Below are positions 28,725 to 34,536 of a DNA stretch of 34,536 bases, piece by piece. The first letter of the stretch is position 1; each line of letters begins with the position of its first letter. A program made the position numbers and the translations under genes. The notes under the pieces were generated by a model. That model was not told the DNA's origin. It worked only from the letters and a program-made list of their open reading frames with translations, and did not search any database. Source of the stretch: a virus; the IMG/VR virus record IMGVR_UViG_3300028399_000022, positions 1 through 34,536 of that record. One strand, written 5' to 3'.

Positions 28725-30195
28725 CCCCTTCCTCCTGCGGTAGATATGACAACAACCAACTCTCAATGATCCGCCTGGCCCGCTCTGGATCCGCTTTTGG
28801 GATCCAGATGCTCTTTTGCACGATCGCTTTGGCGATCAGATCGGGCCAGGCGGGATCCACGCCTGCCTCCATTGAATCCAGGGCCGCCCGGGCCGCTTTG
28901 GTATCCAGAGCGGCCAGGATCGCCAAATTGCCCTCCCTGGCGCGGATGGCGTCGGCGATCCGCCGGGTGGCCTCATCCTGGAGCCGGCGGATCTCCCGGC
29001 GAATCTTCCGCTTTTTGCCGGCCTCCTCGGCCTCTCCGGTGCATAGGCAGCCGCCCCGGCGCCGGCACACCCACATCGCGCCGGGGAACTCCTCCGGCCC
29101 CAGCACCATCGAACCCATCCAGAACCGGGGAGCCAGATGGAGATGTTCGCATTGGGAGGCGATGGCCTTCTCCAGGCCTCCCGTTTGATCTGGGTAGAAG
29201 AAACGGAAAGAGGCCTGATACTTGATCTCTTCGGCCTCCCCATAGGGGATGGCCGGGAATCCCAATGCCTGGGAGGCCAGGCCGGTTTGAGAATCCTTCC
29301 AGATCTCCTCTTTCTCCTCCCAGCAGCGCAGATCGCTGCATAGATTGCCCTGCCGGCTGAGCCGGCGAGGGCAATCCCGGCAGACGGGGGAGTGGATCTC
29401 CCCCTCCCCCTCAATGGGCTCATCCCAGGGAAAGGGGGCCTGATCGAGCGGCTTAGCCACTTGGTTCCGGATCCGGGAGGCGATCTCCCGGATCTGATCG
29501 GAGGGGAGGCCCTCATCCAGGGCCGCCTCCAACCTGGCCATTAGCCAGGCCGGTGCCCGCTTCCGGGCCTCCTCAGGGAGGCCATAGACAGGCTGGGCGG
29601 CCTGGGCCTGCCGCTCCGACAGGCGGCCGGCGGCCAGCCGCTCCCGGATTGGCTCCGGGAGGCCTAGAAGCCTCAGCTTGTTGGCCACTGTTGCCCGGGC
29701 CAGGCCCAGGCGCTCGGCTACTTGGGCCTGGGACCAGCCGAAATCCTCCATCATCTTTTTAATGGCCTGGGCCTCCTCCAGCGGCGAGAGATCCCGCCGC
29801 TGGGCATTCTCGGCCCAGCCGGCGATGGCCACCTCCTCATCGGAGAGGAGGAGCACATCCACCGGCATGGCCCAGTATTCCTCCCGCCCCTCCATATGGA
29901 GGCGGAGGAAGGCGGCGAGCCTGGAGTGGCCGTAGGCGAGCTGCACGACGGCCCCTCGCTCGAGTTGCCGATGGGCCCAAGAGGGAACGACAACCCCATC
30001 CGGGGGGATCAGGCGCTCCCCCCGGCGATCCACTAGGCGGCCGGCGGGCACCTGGAGGAGCCCTTTGGTCTCCGGGCGGGAGACCGCCCGGGCCAGGATG
30101 TCGGCCGCCAAGGCAGCGATGTGGTCCTCATCCTCGCCCTGGCGGGCCTGCCAGGGCGAGGGGACGATCTGATCCAGAGGGACGAAGACGATCAC
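28717..30195 (-). CDS. ParB-like CTPase/DNA-binding protein with Cys-rich C-terminus
   Basis: 492 residues from a GTG at 30195 (GGAGGAGG upstream, GTGA overlap with the RHH gene). The N-terminal ParB/sulfiredoxin-like domain (FVPLDQIVPSPWQAR) keeps the CTP-binding motifs GHSRLAA (89-95) and ENAQRRDLSPLEEA (129-142). A KorB-type HTH follows (DFGWSQAQVAERLGLARATVANKLRLL, ~151-177). The C-terminal half is unusual, with a Cys cluster (VCRDCPRRLSRQGNLCSDLRCWEE) and CRRRGGCLC, probably zinc sites. ParB-CTP clamps load at palindromic parS sites. Three parS-like palindromes are present here. No ParA ATPase is visible, so its role may be regulation, replication or condensation rather than classical partition. 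Confidence 0.85.
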   Translation of the reverse strand: MIVFVPLDQIVPSPWQARQGEDEDHIAALAADILARAVSRPETKGLLQVPAGRLVDRRGERLIPPDGVVVPSWAHRQLERGAVVQLAYGHSRLAAFLRLHMEGREEYWAMPVDVLLLSDEEVAIAGWAENAQRRDLSPLEEAQAIKKMMEDFGWSQAQVAERLGLARATVANKLRLLGLPEPIRERLAAGRLSERQAQAAQPVYGLPEEARKRAPAWLMARLEAALDEGLPSDQIREIASRIRNQVAKPLDQAPFPWDEPIEGEGEIHSPVCRDCPRRLSRQGNLCSDLRCWEEKEEIWKDSQTGLASQALGFPAIPYGEAEEIKYQASFRFFYPDQTGGLEKAIASQCEHLHLAPRFWMGSMVLGPEEFPGAMWVCRRRGGCLCTGEAEEAGKKRKIRREIRRLQDEATRRIADAIRAREGNLAILAALDTKAARAALDSMEAGVDPAWPDLIAKAIVQKSIWIPKADPERARRIIESWLLSYLPQEEGDG

Positions 30196-30500
30196 GGTTC
30201 CTCCTCCCCCGCCCCTGTTTGCGCGCAAACAGGGGCGGCCTCGGAGAACTCAACGCGCTCGTCGCAATCCGGGCAGTGATAGGCCTCCCCATCGGGGGCC
30301 AAATCCATGATCCCCAGGGGGAGGCCACAATGGGGGCAGCGATCCGGCTCGGGTTCGGCGGCCGGCGCCTGCCGCCGCCGGCGGGCCTCATCCTCAACGA
30401 GGCGCCGGACTATCGCCGAGACAGGCCGATCCTCCTCCCGCGCCCACCGGCGCAGGAGGGCGGCTTGCTCCTCATGAATGCTGATGCTGATCCTAATCAT
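30192..30500 (-). CDS. Ribbon-helix-helix plus zinc-ribbon regulator, paralogue-like
   Basis: 102 residues from the ATG at 30500 (GGAGGTGG site). The N-terminal MIRISISIHEEQAALLRRWAREEDRPVSAIVRRLVEDEARRRR is a CopG-type RHH. A zinc ribbon follows with CPHCGLPLG and YHCPDCDERVEF. It shares its layout with the gene at 18979-19329. It is directly coupled to the ParB-like gene (GTGA). Its last codons contain the perfect palindrome at 30209-30238, so the protein or ParB may bind within its own gene. Confidence 0.7.
   Translation of the reverse strand: MIRISISIHEEQAALLRRWAREEDRPVSAIVRRLVEDEARRRRQAPAAEPEPDRCPHCGLPLGIMDLAPDGEAYHCPDCDERVEFSEAAPVCAQTGAGEEEP
30209..30238. promoter_or_regulatory. parS-like palindrome, copy 3 (30 bp perfect)
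   Basis: The core TGTTTGCGCGCAAACA (30216-30231) is extended by CCGCCCC / GGGGCGG to a 30-bp perfect palindrome. It lies in the 3' end of the RHH gene, ~15 bases before the ParB start. The core shares TGTTT...AAACA with bacterial parS (TGTTTCACGTGAAACA, known consensus). Confidence 0.68.
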
Positions 30501-30510
30501 CTCCACCTCC

Positions 30511-30603
30511 CCGGGACCGGCAACCCCGATGGCTATCGGAGGAGGGGGGTATAGGGGGGATTGCCGGCCCCGGGGAGGCGGGGAGCCCGCCGGCGGGCTC
30601 CCC
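30511..30603. other. Two strong inverted repeats between the Csx15-like and RHH genes
   Basis: A long stem (CCGGGACCGGCAACCCC at 30511-30527 against GGGGATTGCCGGCCCCGG near 30557-30574, two mismatches) is followed by a 24-bp perfect palindrome GGGGAGCCCGCC/GGCGGGCTCCCC (30580-30603). On the leftward mRNA these would fold just after the Csx15-like gene. Without a T-run they look more like an attenuator or RNA-stability element than a full terminator. Confidence 0.65.
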
Positions 30604-30613
30604 TGGGGAACGA

Positions 30614-30988
30614 TCATCGGGCCTGGCGGGCGGCATCGCGGACATCCTGCAAATCGAGGATCTCCGCGAGGACGAAGCGGGAGCCCTCCCGGCGGAGCCG
30701 GACGATGGGCGGGAAATAGCCCATCCGCCCGTGGAGCTCCGCCAGGAGCACGGCGGCTCCCGGCGCATAGCCGGGCGGGTTGATGATGATAGGGGAAGCC
30801 TGCCATTTAGTGGGGGAAAAGCCGATGGAGGAGACGATCAGCCGGACCTGAGGGGGAATGGACCTGTTGAGATCAAGCTGGAATGGAACATCTACCACCT
30901 TGATCTCGCGTTCGAGGGCAGCGGAGATTTGCTCTCGCTGCTCCTCGGTCATTGGATGGCCAAAATTGAGCAGGGTTGTTGGATCCAT
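30614..30988 (-). CDS. Csx15-like protein, candidate anti-CRISPR ring nuclease
   Basis: 124 residues from the ATG at 30988 (AAGGAG, 6-base spacer), first gene after the promoter 31057-31029. The sequence has the pattern I recall for the CRISPR-associated Csx15 family: LLNFGHPMTEEQREQISAAL near the start, VDVPFQLDLNR, a central SSIGFSPTKWQASPIIINPPGYAPGAAVLLAELHGRMGYFPPIVRL, and the end LAEILDLQDVRDAARQAR. Length fits. Csx15 occurs in type III CRISPR loci and, as I recall, has been linked to cyclic-oligoadenylate breakdown. A phage copy could switch off type III signalling like AcrIII-1. The family call is from memory, and the anti-CRISPR role is inference. Confidence 0.55.
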   Translation of the reverse strand: MDPTTLLNFGHPMTEEQREQISAALEREIKVVDVPFQLDLNRSIPPQVRLIVSSIGFSPTKWQASPIIINPPGYAPGAAVLLAELHGRMGYFPPIVRLRREGSRFVLAEILDLQDVRDAARQAR

Positions 30989-31028
30989 TTCTTTCTCCTT
31001 CCTCTGTCGCTGGGATAAGGATGTTCCC

Positions 31029-31057
31029 ATTTTATCATACTCCGTAATACCTGTCAA
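31029..31057 (-). promoter_or_regulatory. Consensus sigma-70 promoter (leftward operon 1)
   Basis: On the - strand: TTGACA (31057-31052), 17 bases, TAAAAT (31034-31029). Predicted start is near 31022, about 35 bases before the Csx15-like ATG. Its -35 box lies 22 bases from the -35 box of the divergent late promoter, so one regulator could control both. Confidence 0.9.
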
Positions 31058-31079
31058 GGCTGAAACCGTGTATCACCGC

Positions 31080-31108
31080 TTGACATCCAGGGAAAACTCT
31101 GCTATACT
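31080..31108 (+). promoter_or_regulatory. Consensus sigma-70 promoter (late operon)
   Basis: TTGACA (31080-31085), 17 bases, TATACT (31103-31108). Predicted start is near 31115. It would drive the lysis and structural genes from 31287 through the contig ends to 18912. I see no other strong promoter on this strand over that range. Confidence 0.88.
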
Positions 31109-31114
31109 GGAGCT

Positions 31115-31263
31115 GCGCCGAGAGCCCGGAGCTCTGAGCAGGCCGCTGTGATGGGATCATCCGGGCTGTCGGCGCATCTCTATTCTCAATCGGATAGGAT
31201 CGAGCCTGATCAGGGCTCCGGGCTGCCGCCATCTGCCCCACCCCGCGCGGGGCGGATGGCGGC
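31115..31263 (+). ncRNA. Structured 5' leader of the late operon
   Basis: Three stems follow the promoter: GCGCCGAGAGCCCGGA (31115-31130) with TCCGGGCTGTCGGCGC (31160-31175), 16 bp with one G-G mismatch; GAGCC/GGCTC (31202-31218); and GCCGCCATCTGCCCC (31225-31239) with GGGGCGGATGGCGGC (31249-31263), 15 bp with one T-G pair. The first stem begins at the predicted +1. No T-run follows the last. A 41-codon frame (31151-31276) overlaps and its stop touches the holin ribosome site. Candidate antitermination, stability or riboregulatory leader. Confidence 0.5.
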
Positions 31264-31286
31264 TTGCTATTCCTAGGAGGGAGCCA

Positions 31287-31472
31287 ATGGATGGGAAGCC
31301 AATCTGGCGGTCGAAGACATTCTGGTTCAATGTGATCGCGTTGGTCGTCTTCGTGGCCACGCGATTCGGCTACGCCGATTTCACGCCCGATCCCGATCTG
31401 ATGGCCGCGGCCGCGGCCATCCTCAATATCGTGCTCCGGCTGGTCACCCGGGAGCCCGTCCGCCTGCGCTAG
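31287..31472 (+). CDS. Holin-like small membrane protein
   Basis: 61 residues, preceded by AGGAGG with a 6-base spacer. Layout: a short N-terminus with WRSKTFWFN, one membrane helix (VIALVVFVATRFGYA), then a second hydrophobic stretch (LMAAAAAILNIVLRLVT) and a basic end (REPVRLR). This fits small two-helix holins encoded just before lysins. A holin would make the membrane hole that lets the lytic enzyme reach the wall. It could instead be a lysis regulator. Confidence 0.65.
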   Translation: MDGKPIWRSKTFWFNVIALVVFVATRFGYADFTPDPDLMAAAAAILNIVLRLVTREPVRLR

Positions 31473-31477
31473 CGTAG

Positions 31478-31894
31478 ATGGATCCTCAGAGCATCCAGCA
31501 ATACGGCCTGGTGGCCGTCGTCGCCGCCCTGATCTCCATCCTGAGCAATCGGATCCTCCCCTGGGCGCTGCGCAGCGCCGAGCAGAGGGAGGCTCATCGC
31601 CGGCAGGAGGAGGCCGAGATGCGGCAGGCGATCATCTCCGCCTATGAGCGATTCATCGCCCAGCAGGCAGAGACGATCCAATTCATCGCCGGGGCGACGG
31701 AAGCGCTGCATTCCCTCGAGGAGGCGTTTCAGGAGCAATCGCGGCTGAATGCCCAGGCGCTGGGGGAGATCAGGGAGGGGCTGGCTCAGATCCGCCAGGC
31801 ATTGCAGGAGGAGATCGGCGATCTCCTCCCCACCGTGCGCGATCTGGCCCGGCGGGTAGCCCTGCTGGAGAGCGCGATCCGAGGGGGGCGCTGA
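31478..31894 (+). CDS. Membrane-anchored coiled-coil protein of the lysis cassette
   Basis: 138 residues. A single N-terminal membrane helix (YGLVAVVAALISILSNRILPW, ~9-29) is followed by about 100 residues of charged heptad-like helix (SAEQREAHRRQEEAEMRQAI; LEEAFQEQSRLNAQALGEIREGLAQIRQALQEE; DLARRVALLESAI). The layout resembles spanin-like or holin-associated proteins. The stop overlaps the peptidase start by one base, so the two are co-translated. Confidence 0.65.
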   Translation: MDPQSIQQYGLVAVVAALISILSNRILPWALRSAEQREAHRRQEEAEMRQAIISAYERFIAQQAETIQFIAGATEALHSLEEAFQEQSRLNAQALGEIREGLAQIRQALQEEIGDLLPTVRDLARRVALLESAIRGGR

Positions 31895-32646
31895 TGGGGC
31901 GGGATGAATGGCAGCGGGCCGTGCGGGCTATGCGCTCCATCCCGGGGCGCGTGGATGAGGTTCTGCGGCAGATCGGAGAGCTGCGGAAGCTCCATCGGGC
32001 CCTGGATGATGTAATTCGGCTTCTAATCCAGCAGGGGGATCTGCTGGAGCAGGATGCGCGGAATCTGGCCCAGATCACGCGCACACTCCGATACTACACG
32101 GATGAGCAGCCCATCTCGCGGATCCGGCTGGAGATCCCCTGGCTCTCGCAGATGGGGCCGGGCGCCGGCTACGCCCCCGGGGATTGCGGGGCGGCCACCC
32201 TGGCGATGTGGCTCCGCCATCTGGGCCACGATGTGGCCGTGGATGATGTCTCACGGGCCACGGGTCGTCCGCCCGGATTCCGATTTCTGCGCGTAGGCGA
32301 TCTCATCAGAGCTGCCAGGCAATGGGGGATGGAGCTCTATTGGCGGCGGGGGCTGGGGATGGATGATCTGATCGAGGAGCTGGAGGCGGGGAGACCGGCG
32401 ATCGCCCTCATCCATTATCCCTCCCTGCCCCAGAATCATCGCTACGATCCCCGCTACCCCTACGGGCATTTCATCCTGATCGCCGGATGCGATCGGGATT
32501 CCATCATCTACCACGACCCCTACTGGCCACCCGATTCCGGGCGGGGGGCCTACGAGGAGATCCCACGGGCCGATTTCGAGCGGGCCTGGGCCCGCTCCTA
32601 TCTGAATGGCAATAGCCCCAATCAGGCATTGAGGATGCGAGCATAG
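31894..32646 (+). CDS. C39-type papain-like cysteine peptidase, candidate endolysin
   Basis: 250 residues. The N-terminal ~70 residues form a coiled coil (VDEVLRQIGELRKLHRALDDVIRLL). The C39-like domain follows with GDCGAATLAMWL (catalytic Cys98), GHFILIAG (His192) and YHDPY (Asp208), a complete triad. C39-type domains cleave peptides. In this spot beside a holin-like gene, cutting peptidoglycan cross-bridges or processing a virion protein are both plausible. No separate cell-wall binding domain is visible, and no other endolysin was found in the window. Confidence 0.75.
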   Translation: MGRDEWQRAVRAMRSIPGRVDEVLRQIGELRKLHRALDDVIRLLIQQGDLLEQDARNLAQITRTLRYYTDEQPISRIRLEIPWLSQMGPGAGYAPGDCGAATLAMWLRHLGHDVAVDDVSRATGRPPGFRFLRVGDLIRAARQWGMELYWRRGLGMDDLIEELEAGRPAIALIHYPSLPQNHRYDPRYPYGHFILIAGCDRDSIIYHDPYWPPDSGRGAYEEIPRADFERAWARSYLNGNSPNQALRMRA

Positions 32647-32652
32647 GAGGGA

Positions 32653-33279
32653 ATGATGCGAGGGGAGATCGGATTTGGAGGGAGCCTCTCGGCCGAGCTG
32701 ATTCCTGGGGCGGAGCCGGCCCCGCTCCTCTGGCGGCTCCGCAATTGGATGCGGCCGGCATTCCTGTGGGGGTGGCTCTGCTATCGGCTGGCCAGTGCCT
32801 TCACGGCGATCACGGGGATCCCCACGATCGTCGCCCGGCTGGAGGCCACGCTGATCCGGGCCGATGGCCGCCGGGTGCACTATGGCGTGTTGGGCTACCG
32901 CGTGGTGACTGACGCCGGGGTTGCTTTCCTGGTGGACGATTGGGACAACGACGCGACCGACATCACAACGATGAACTACCACGCCTGTGGCACCGATTCC
33001 ACGGCCGAGGCGGCGACCGACACGGCCCTTGGGGCCGAGGCGACGACGGTGACTGACCGGGTCGCCGGCACCAAGAGCCAGCCGGCCGCGAATCAGCTCC
33101 AGACCGTGGGCACGCAGTCGTTCACGGGCACGGCGGCGATCACGGAGCATGGCCTATTCTCCTCGATCACGGAGGGGGCCGGGACGCTCTGGGATCGCTC
33201 TGTTTTCGCGGCCATCAATGTGGGAAGCGGCGATTCCATCCAATGGACATACACTTGCACGATCAATAGCGGGGGCTAA
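32653..33279 (+). CDS. Virion surface/tail accessory protein
   Basis: 208 residues (ATG 32653 or 32656 after GGAGGGA). The N-terminal ~50 residues contain a hydrophobic segment (FLWGWLCYRLASAFTAITG). The rest is beta-rich and Thr/Ala-rich, ending SFTGTAAITEHGLFSS...TLWDRSVFAAINVGSGDSIQWTYTCTINSGG, a C-terminal pattern repeatedly seen in phage structural proteins of this size. The gene lies between the lysin and the repeat fibre, so a surface location is likely. Exact role unknown. Confidence 0.6.
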   Translation: MMRGEIGFGGSLSAELIPGAEPAPLLWRLRNWMRPAFLWGWLCYRLASAFTAITGIPTIVARLEATLIRADGRRVHYGVLGYRVVTDAGVAFLVDDWDNDATDITTMNYHACGTDSTAEAATDTALGAEATTVTDRVAGTKSQPAANQLQTVGTQSFTGTAAITEHGLFSSITEGAGTLWDRSVFAAINVGSGDSIQWTYTCTINSGG

Positions 33280-33288
33280 TGCCATCAA

Positions 33289-34536
33289 ATGCCATCATTC
33301 GTGGCCGATGCCGATACCTATCTGGCCCGAGGCAACGACGGACTGGCGGCCGTTTACAATTACGGAGCGGATGAGGAGATCCTGCTTGCCGATCCCTCAT
33401 TCGCCTATGCCAGGATCGGCTTATTGCATTTCGATCTCTCCGGCATTCCGCCTGGGGCATCGGTGCAGTCGGCCACGCTCTATCTGACACTATCCCGTGA
33501 TGCACCCACATCTCTGAACCCGATCATCTCCGTCCATCGTGTCCTAAGTGCCAATTGGACCTGGATTGAAGGGACGAAATCGGGATCGCTGGCCGGGAGC
33601 GGGGAGCCGTGCTGGAACTACCGAGCCTACAGCTCGACCCGATGGGCCGGGGATGCCGGCGGAGATGGGGGGGCAGATGCGGGGTGCTCGGTCGCCGGCA
33701 CCGATTATAGCGCCACAGCGGCCGGCACCTCGGAGGGGCTCCAGGGCAAAGTGGCCGGCTACACGACGGCGATCTCTCTGGATCCAAATGAAGTCGAGCT
33801 GCTGATCCAGAATAACTATGGGCTGCTCATCAAGCAGGGAGTTATCGCCGTCTTATACATTGCATCGAGGCAGAACACATCCTACTCCGGCCCCACCCTC
33901 GAGATCATCTATGGCCAGCAATTCAGCCAGGCCGTCGCCGGGGCTGCATCCCCGGCGGGGGCGTTGGCGAGGCAAGCGGGGATCGGGCTGGCGGGGGCGA
34001 TCTCCCCGGCGGGAGCCCTGCTCAGGCGGGCGGCCCGGGCGCTGGCTGGAGCCATCAGCCCCTCCGGCCTGGCCTCGGGGATGCGGCTCATCGCGCAGGC
34101 GCTGGCTGGGGCCATTGGGCCGGCGGGGGCGCTGGCGAGGCGGGCGAGGATCGGGCTGGCGGGGGCGATCTCCCCGGCGGGAGCCCTGCTCAGGCAGGCG
34201 GCCCGGGCACTGGCAGGGGCTATTGGGCCGGCGGGGGCGCTGGCGAGGCGGGCGGGGATTGGGCTGGCGGGGGCGATCTCCCCGGCGGGAGCCCTGCTCA
34301 TGCGGGCGGCCCGGGCGCTGGCTGGAGCCATCAGCCCCTCCGGCCTGGCCTCGGGGATGCGGCTCATCGCGCAGGCGCTGGCTGGGGCCATTGGGCCGGC
34401 GGGGGCGCTGGCGAGGCGGGCGGGGATCGGGCTGGCGGGGGCGATCTCCCCGGCGGGAGCCCTGCTCAGGCAGGCAGCCCGGGCATTGGCCGGGGCCATC
34501 GGGCCGGCGGGGGCGCTGGCGAGGCGGGCGGGGATC
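33289..34536 (+). CDS. Tail-fibre-like protein, N-terminal part: DNRLRE domain plus 18-aa repeats
   Basis: Open from the ATG at 33289 (an in-frame stop is just upstream) to the last base: 416 codons without a stop. Residues ~1-213 match a DNRLRE-type beta-sandwich, common in surface and carbohydrate-binding proteins: FVADADTYLARGN, ARIGLLHFDLSGIPPGASVQSATLYLTLS, NWTWIEGTKSG, SGPTLEIIYG. Then 18-residue repeats begin (VAGAASPAGALARQA, LAGAISPAGALLRRA), including two 20-residue variants (LAGAISPSGLASGMRLI). The 3' part is at 2-739. Likely a virion fibre in which the repeats form a spacer rod or amphipathic segment between binding domains. Confidence 0.82.
   Translation, partial: MPSFVADADTYLARGNDGLAAVYNYGADEEILLADPSFAYARIGLLHFDLSGIPPGASVQSATLYLTLSRDAPTSLNPIISVHRVLSANWTWIEGTKSGSLAGSGEPCWNYRAYSSTRWAGDAGGDGGADAGCSVAGTDYSATAAGTSEGLQGKVAGYTTAISLDPNEVELLIQNNYGLLIKQGVIAVLYIASRQNTSYSGPTLEIIYGQQFSQAVAGAASPAGALARQAGIGLAGAISPAGALLRRAARALAGAISPSGLASGMRLIAQALAGAIGPAGALARRARIGLAGAISPAGALLRQAARALAGAIGPAGALARRAGIGLAGAISPAGALLMRAARALAGAISPSGLASGMRLIAQALAGAIGPAGALARRAGIGLAGAISPAGALLRQAARALAGAIGPAGALARRAGI
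33934..34536 (+). repeat. 54-bp coding tandem repeat, right part
   Basis: Eleven units: the first degenerate, eight of 54 bp and two variants of 60 bp (LAGAISPSGLASGMRLI type). The array is truncated by the end of the window. The last 16 bases match bases 1-16 with one mismatch (C at 34529, G at 9). Some S-type units here are almost identical to those at 110-330. Confidence 0.92.

Noticed and set aside
31151-31276. 41-codon leader peptide gene before the holin
   Set aside because: Weak ribosome site and it overlaps strong RNA stems. It is mentioned as an option in the leader feature but not called as a gene.
33909-34499. - strand frame with repeated APASPIPARLASAPAG peptides
   Set aside because: It is the reverse reading of the 54-bp repeat array. 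The + frame is continuous with a recognisable domain and a unique C-terminus.
1-34536. tRNA or rRNA genes
   Set aside because: No cloverleaf with a TTCGAATC-like arm or rRNA-like stretch was recognised by eye; a tRNAscan run would be decisive.

Overview
This window looks like the complete, circularly closing genome of a temperate siphovirus (HK97-type head, long non-contractile tail) from a high-GC bacterium. I found no host housekeeping genes, rRNA or tRNA. The host is not identifiable from the sequence. The G-rich codon style (CGG, GGG, ATC) and several protein families remind me of thermophilic Chloroflexota, but that is only a guess. The last 16 bases (34521-34536) match the first 16 with one mismatch, and joining them keeps one reading frame open. 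The two ends therefore appear to lie inside one repetitive tail-fibre-like gene of a circular molecule of about 34.5 kb.

Late (+ strand) region: it starts at a consensus promoter (31080-31108) and a structured leader, then runs through a holin-like gene, a membrane coiled-coil gene, a C39-type cysteine peptidase and two virion-accessory genes. It crosses the contig ends and continues with a BppU-like protein, HNH endonuclease, small and large terminase, a small membrane protein, a portal fused to a MuF-like domain, prohead protease and major capsid. Head-tail connectors, tail tube, G/GT tail chaperones with a canonical -1 frameshift signal, tape measure, Dit-like and hub-like proteins and a beta-helix tail fibre follow, ending at 18912. 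Most neighbours overlap by 4 bases (ATGA/TGATG), so this is effectively one transcription unit of about 22 kb.

Early and lysogeny (- strand) region, 30988 down to 18979. Promoter 31057-31029 drives a Csx15-like protein (candidate anti-CRISPR ring nuclease), then a ribbon-helix-helix/zinc protein, a ParB-like protein and an unknown partner. Next come a tyrosine integrase, a MazG-like pyrophosphohydrolase, a DnaA-domain-I-like/winged-helix candidate replication protein, small proteins, a four-helix membrane HTH protein, an FtsK-like translocase and a HAD phosphatase. This stretch ends at a bidirectional terminator (21511-21540). Just beyond it a perfect-consensus promoter (21499-21471) starts a second operon of small proteins, led by an ADP-ribosyltransferase-like protein. 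Back-to-back terminators at 18911-18979 separate the two converging halves.

Three copies of a parS-like 16-bp palindrome (TGTTYGCGCGCRAACA) occur at 10155, 18935 and 30216. The ParB-like protein keeps its CTP-binding motifs, but no ParA is visible. With the FtsK-like translocase and a candidate replication initiator, this leaves open a phage-plasmid lifestyle beside integration. The most notable items are the Csx15-like gene, the ParB/palindrome system, the 18-residue repeat fibre spanning the contig ends, two early operons that each begin with a possible host-interaction gene, and several strong unassigned RNA or DNA hairpins.
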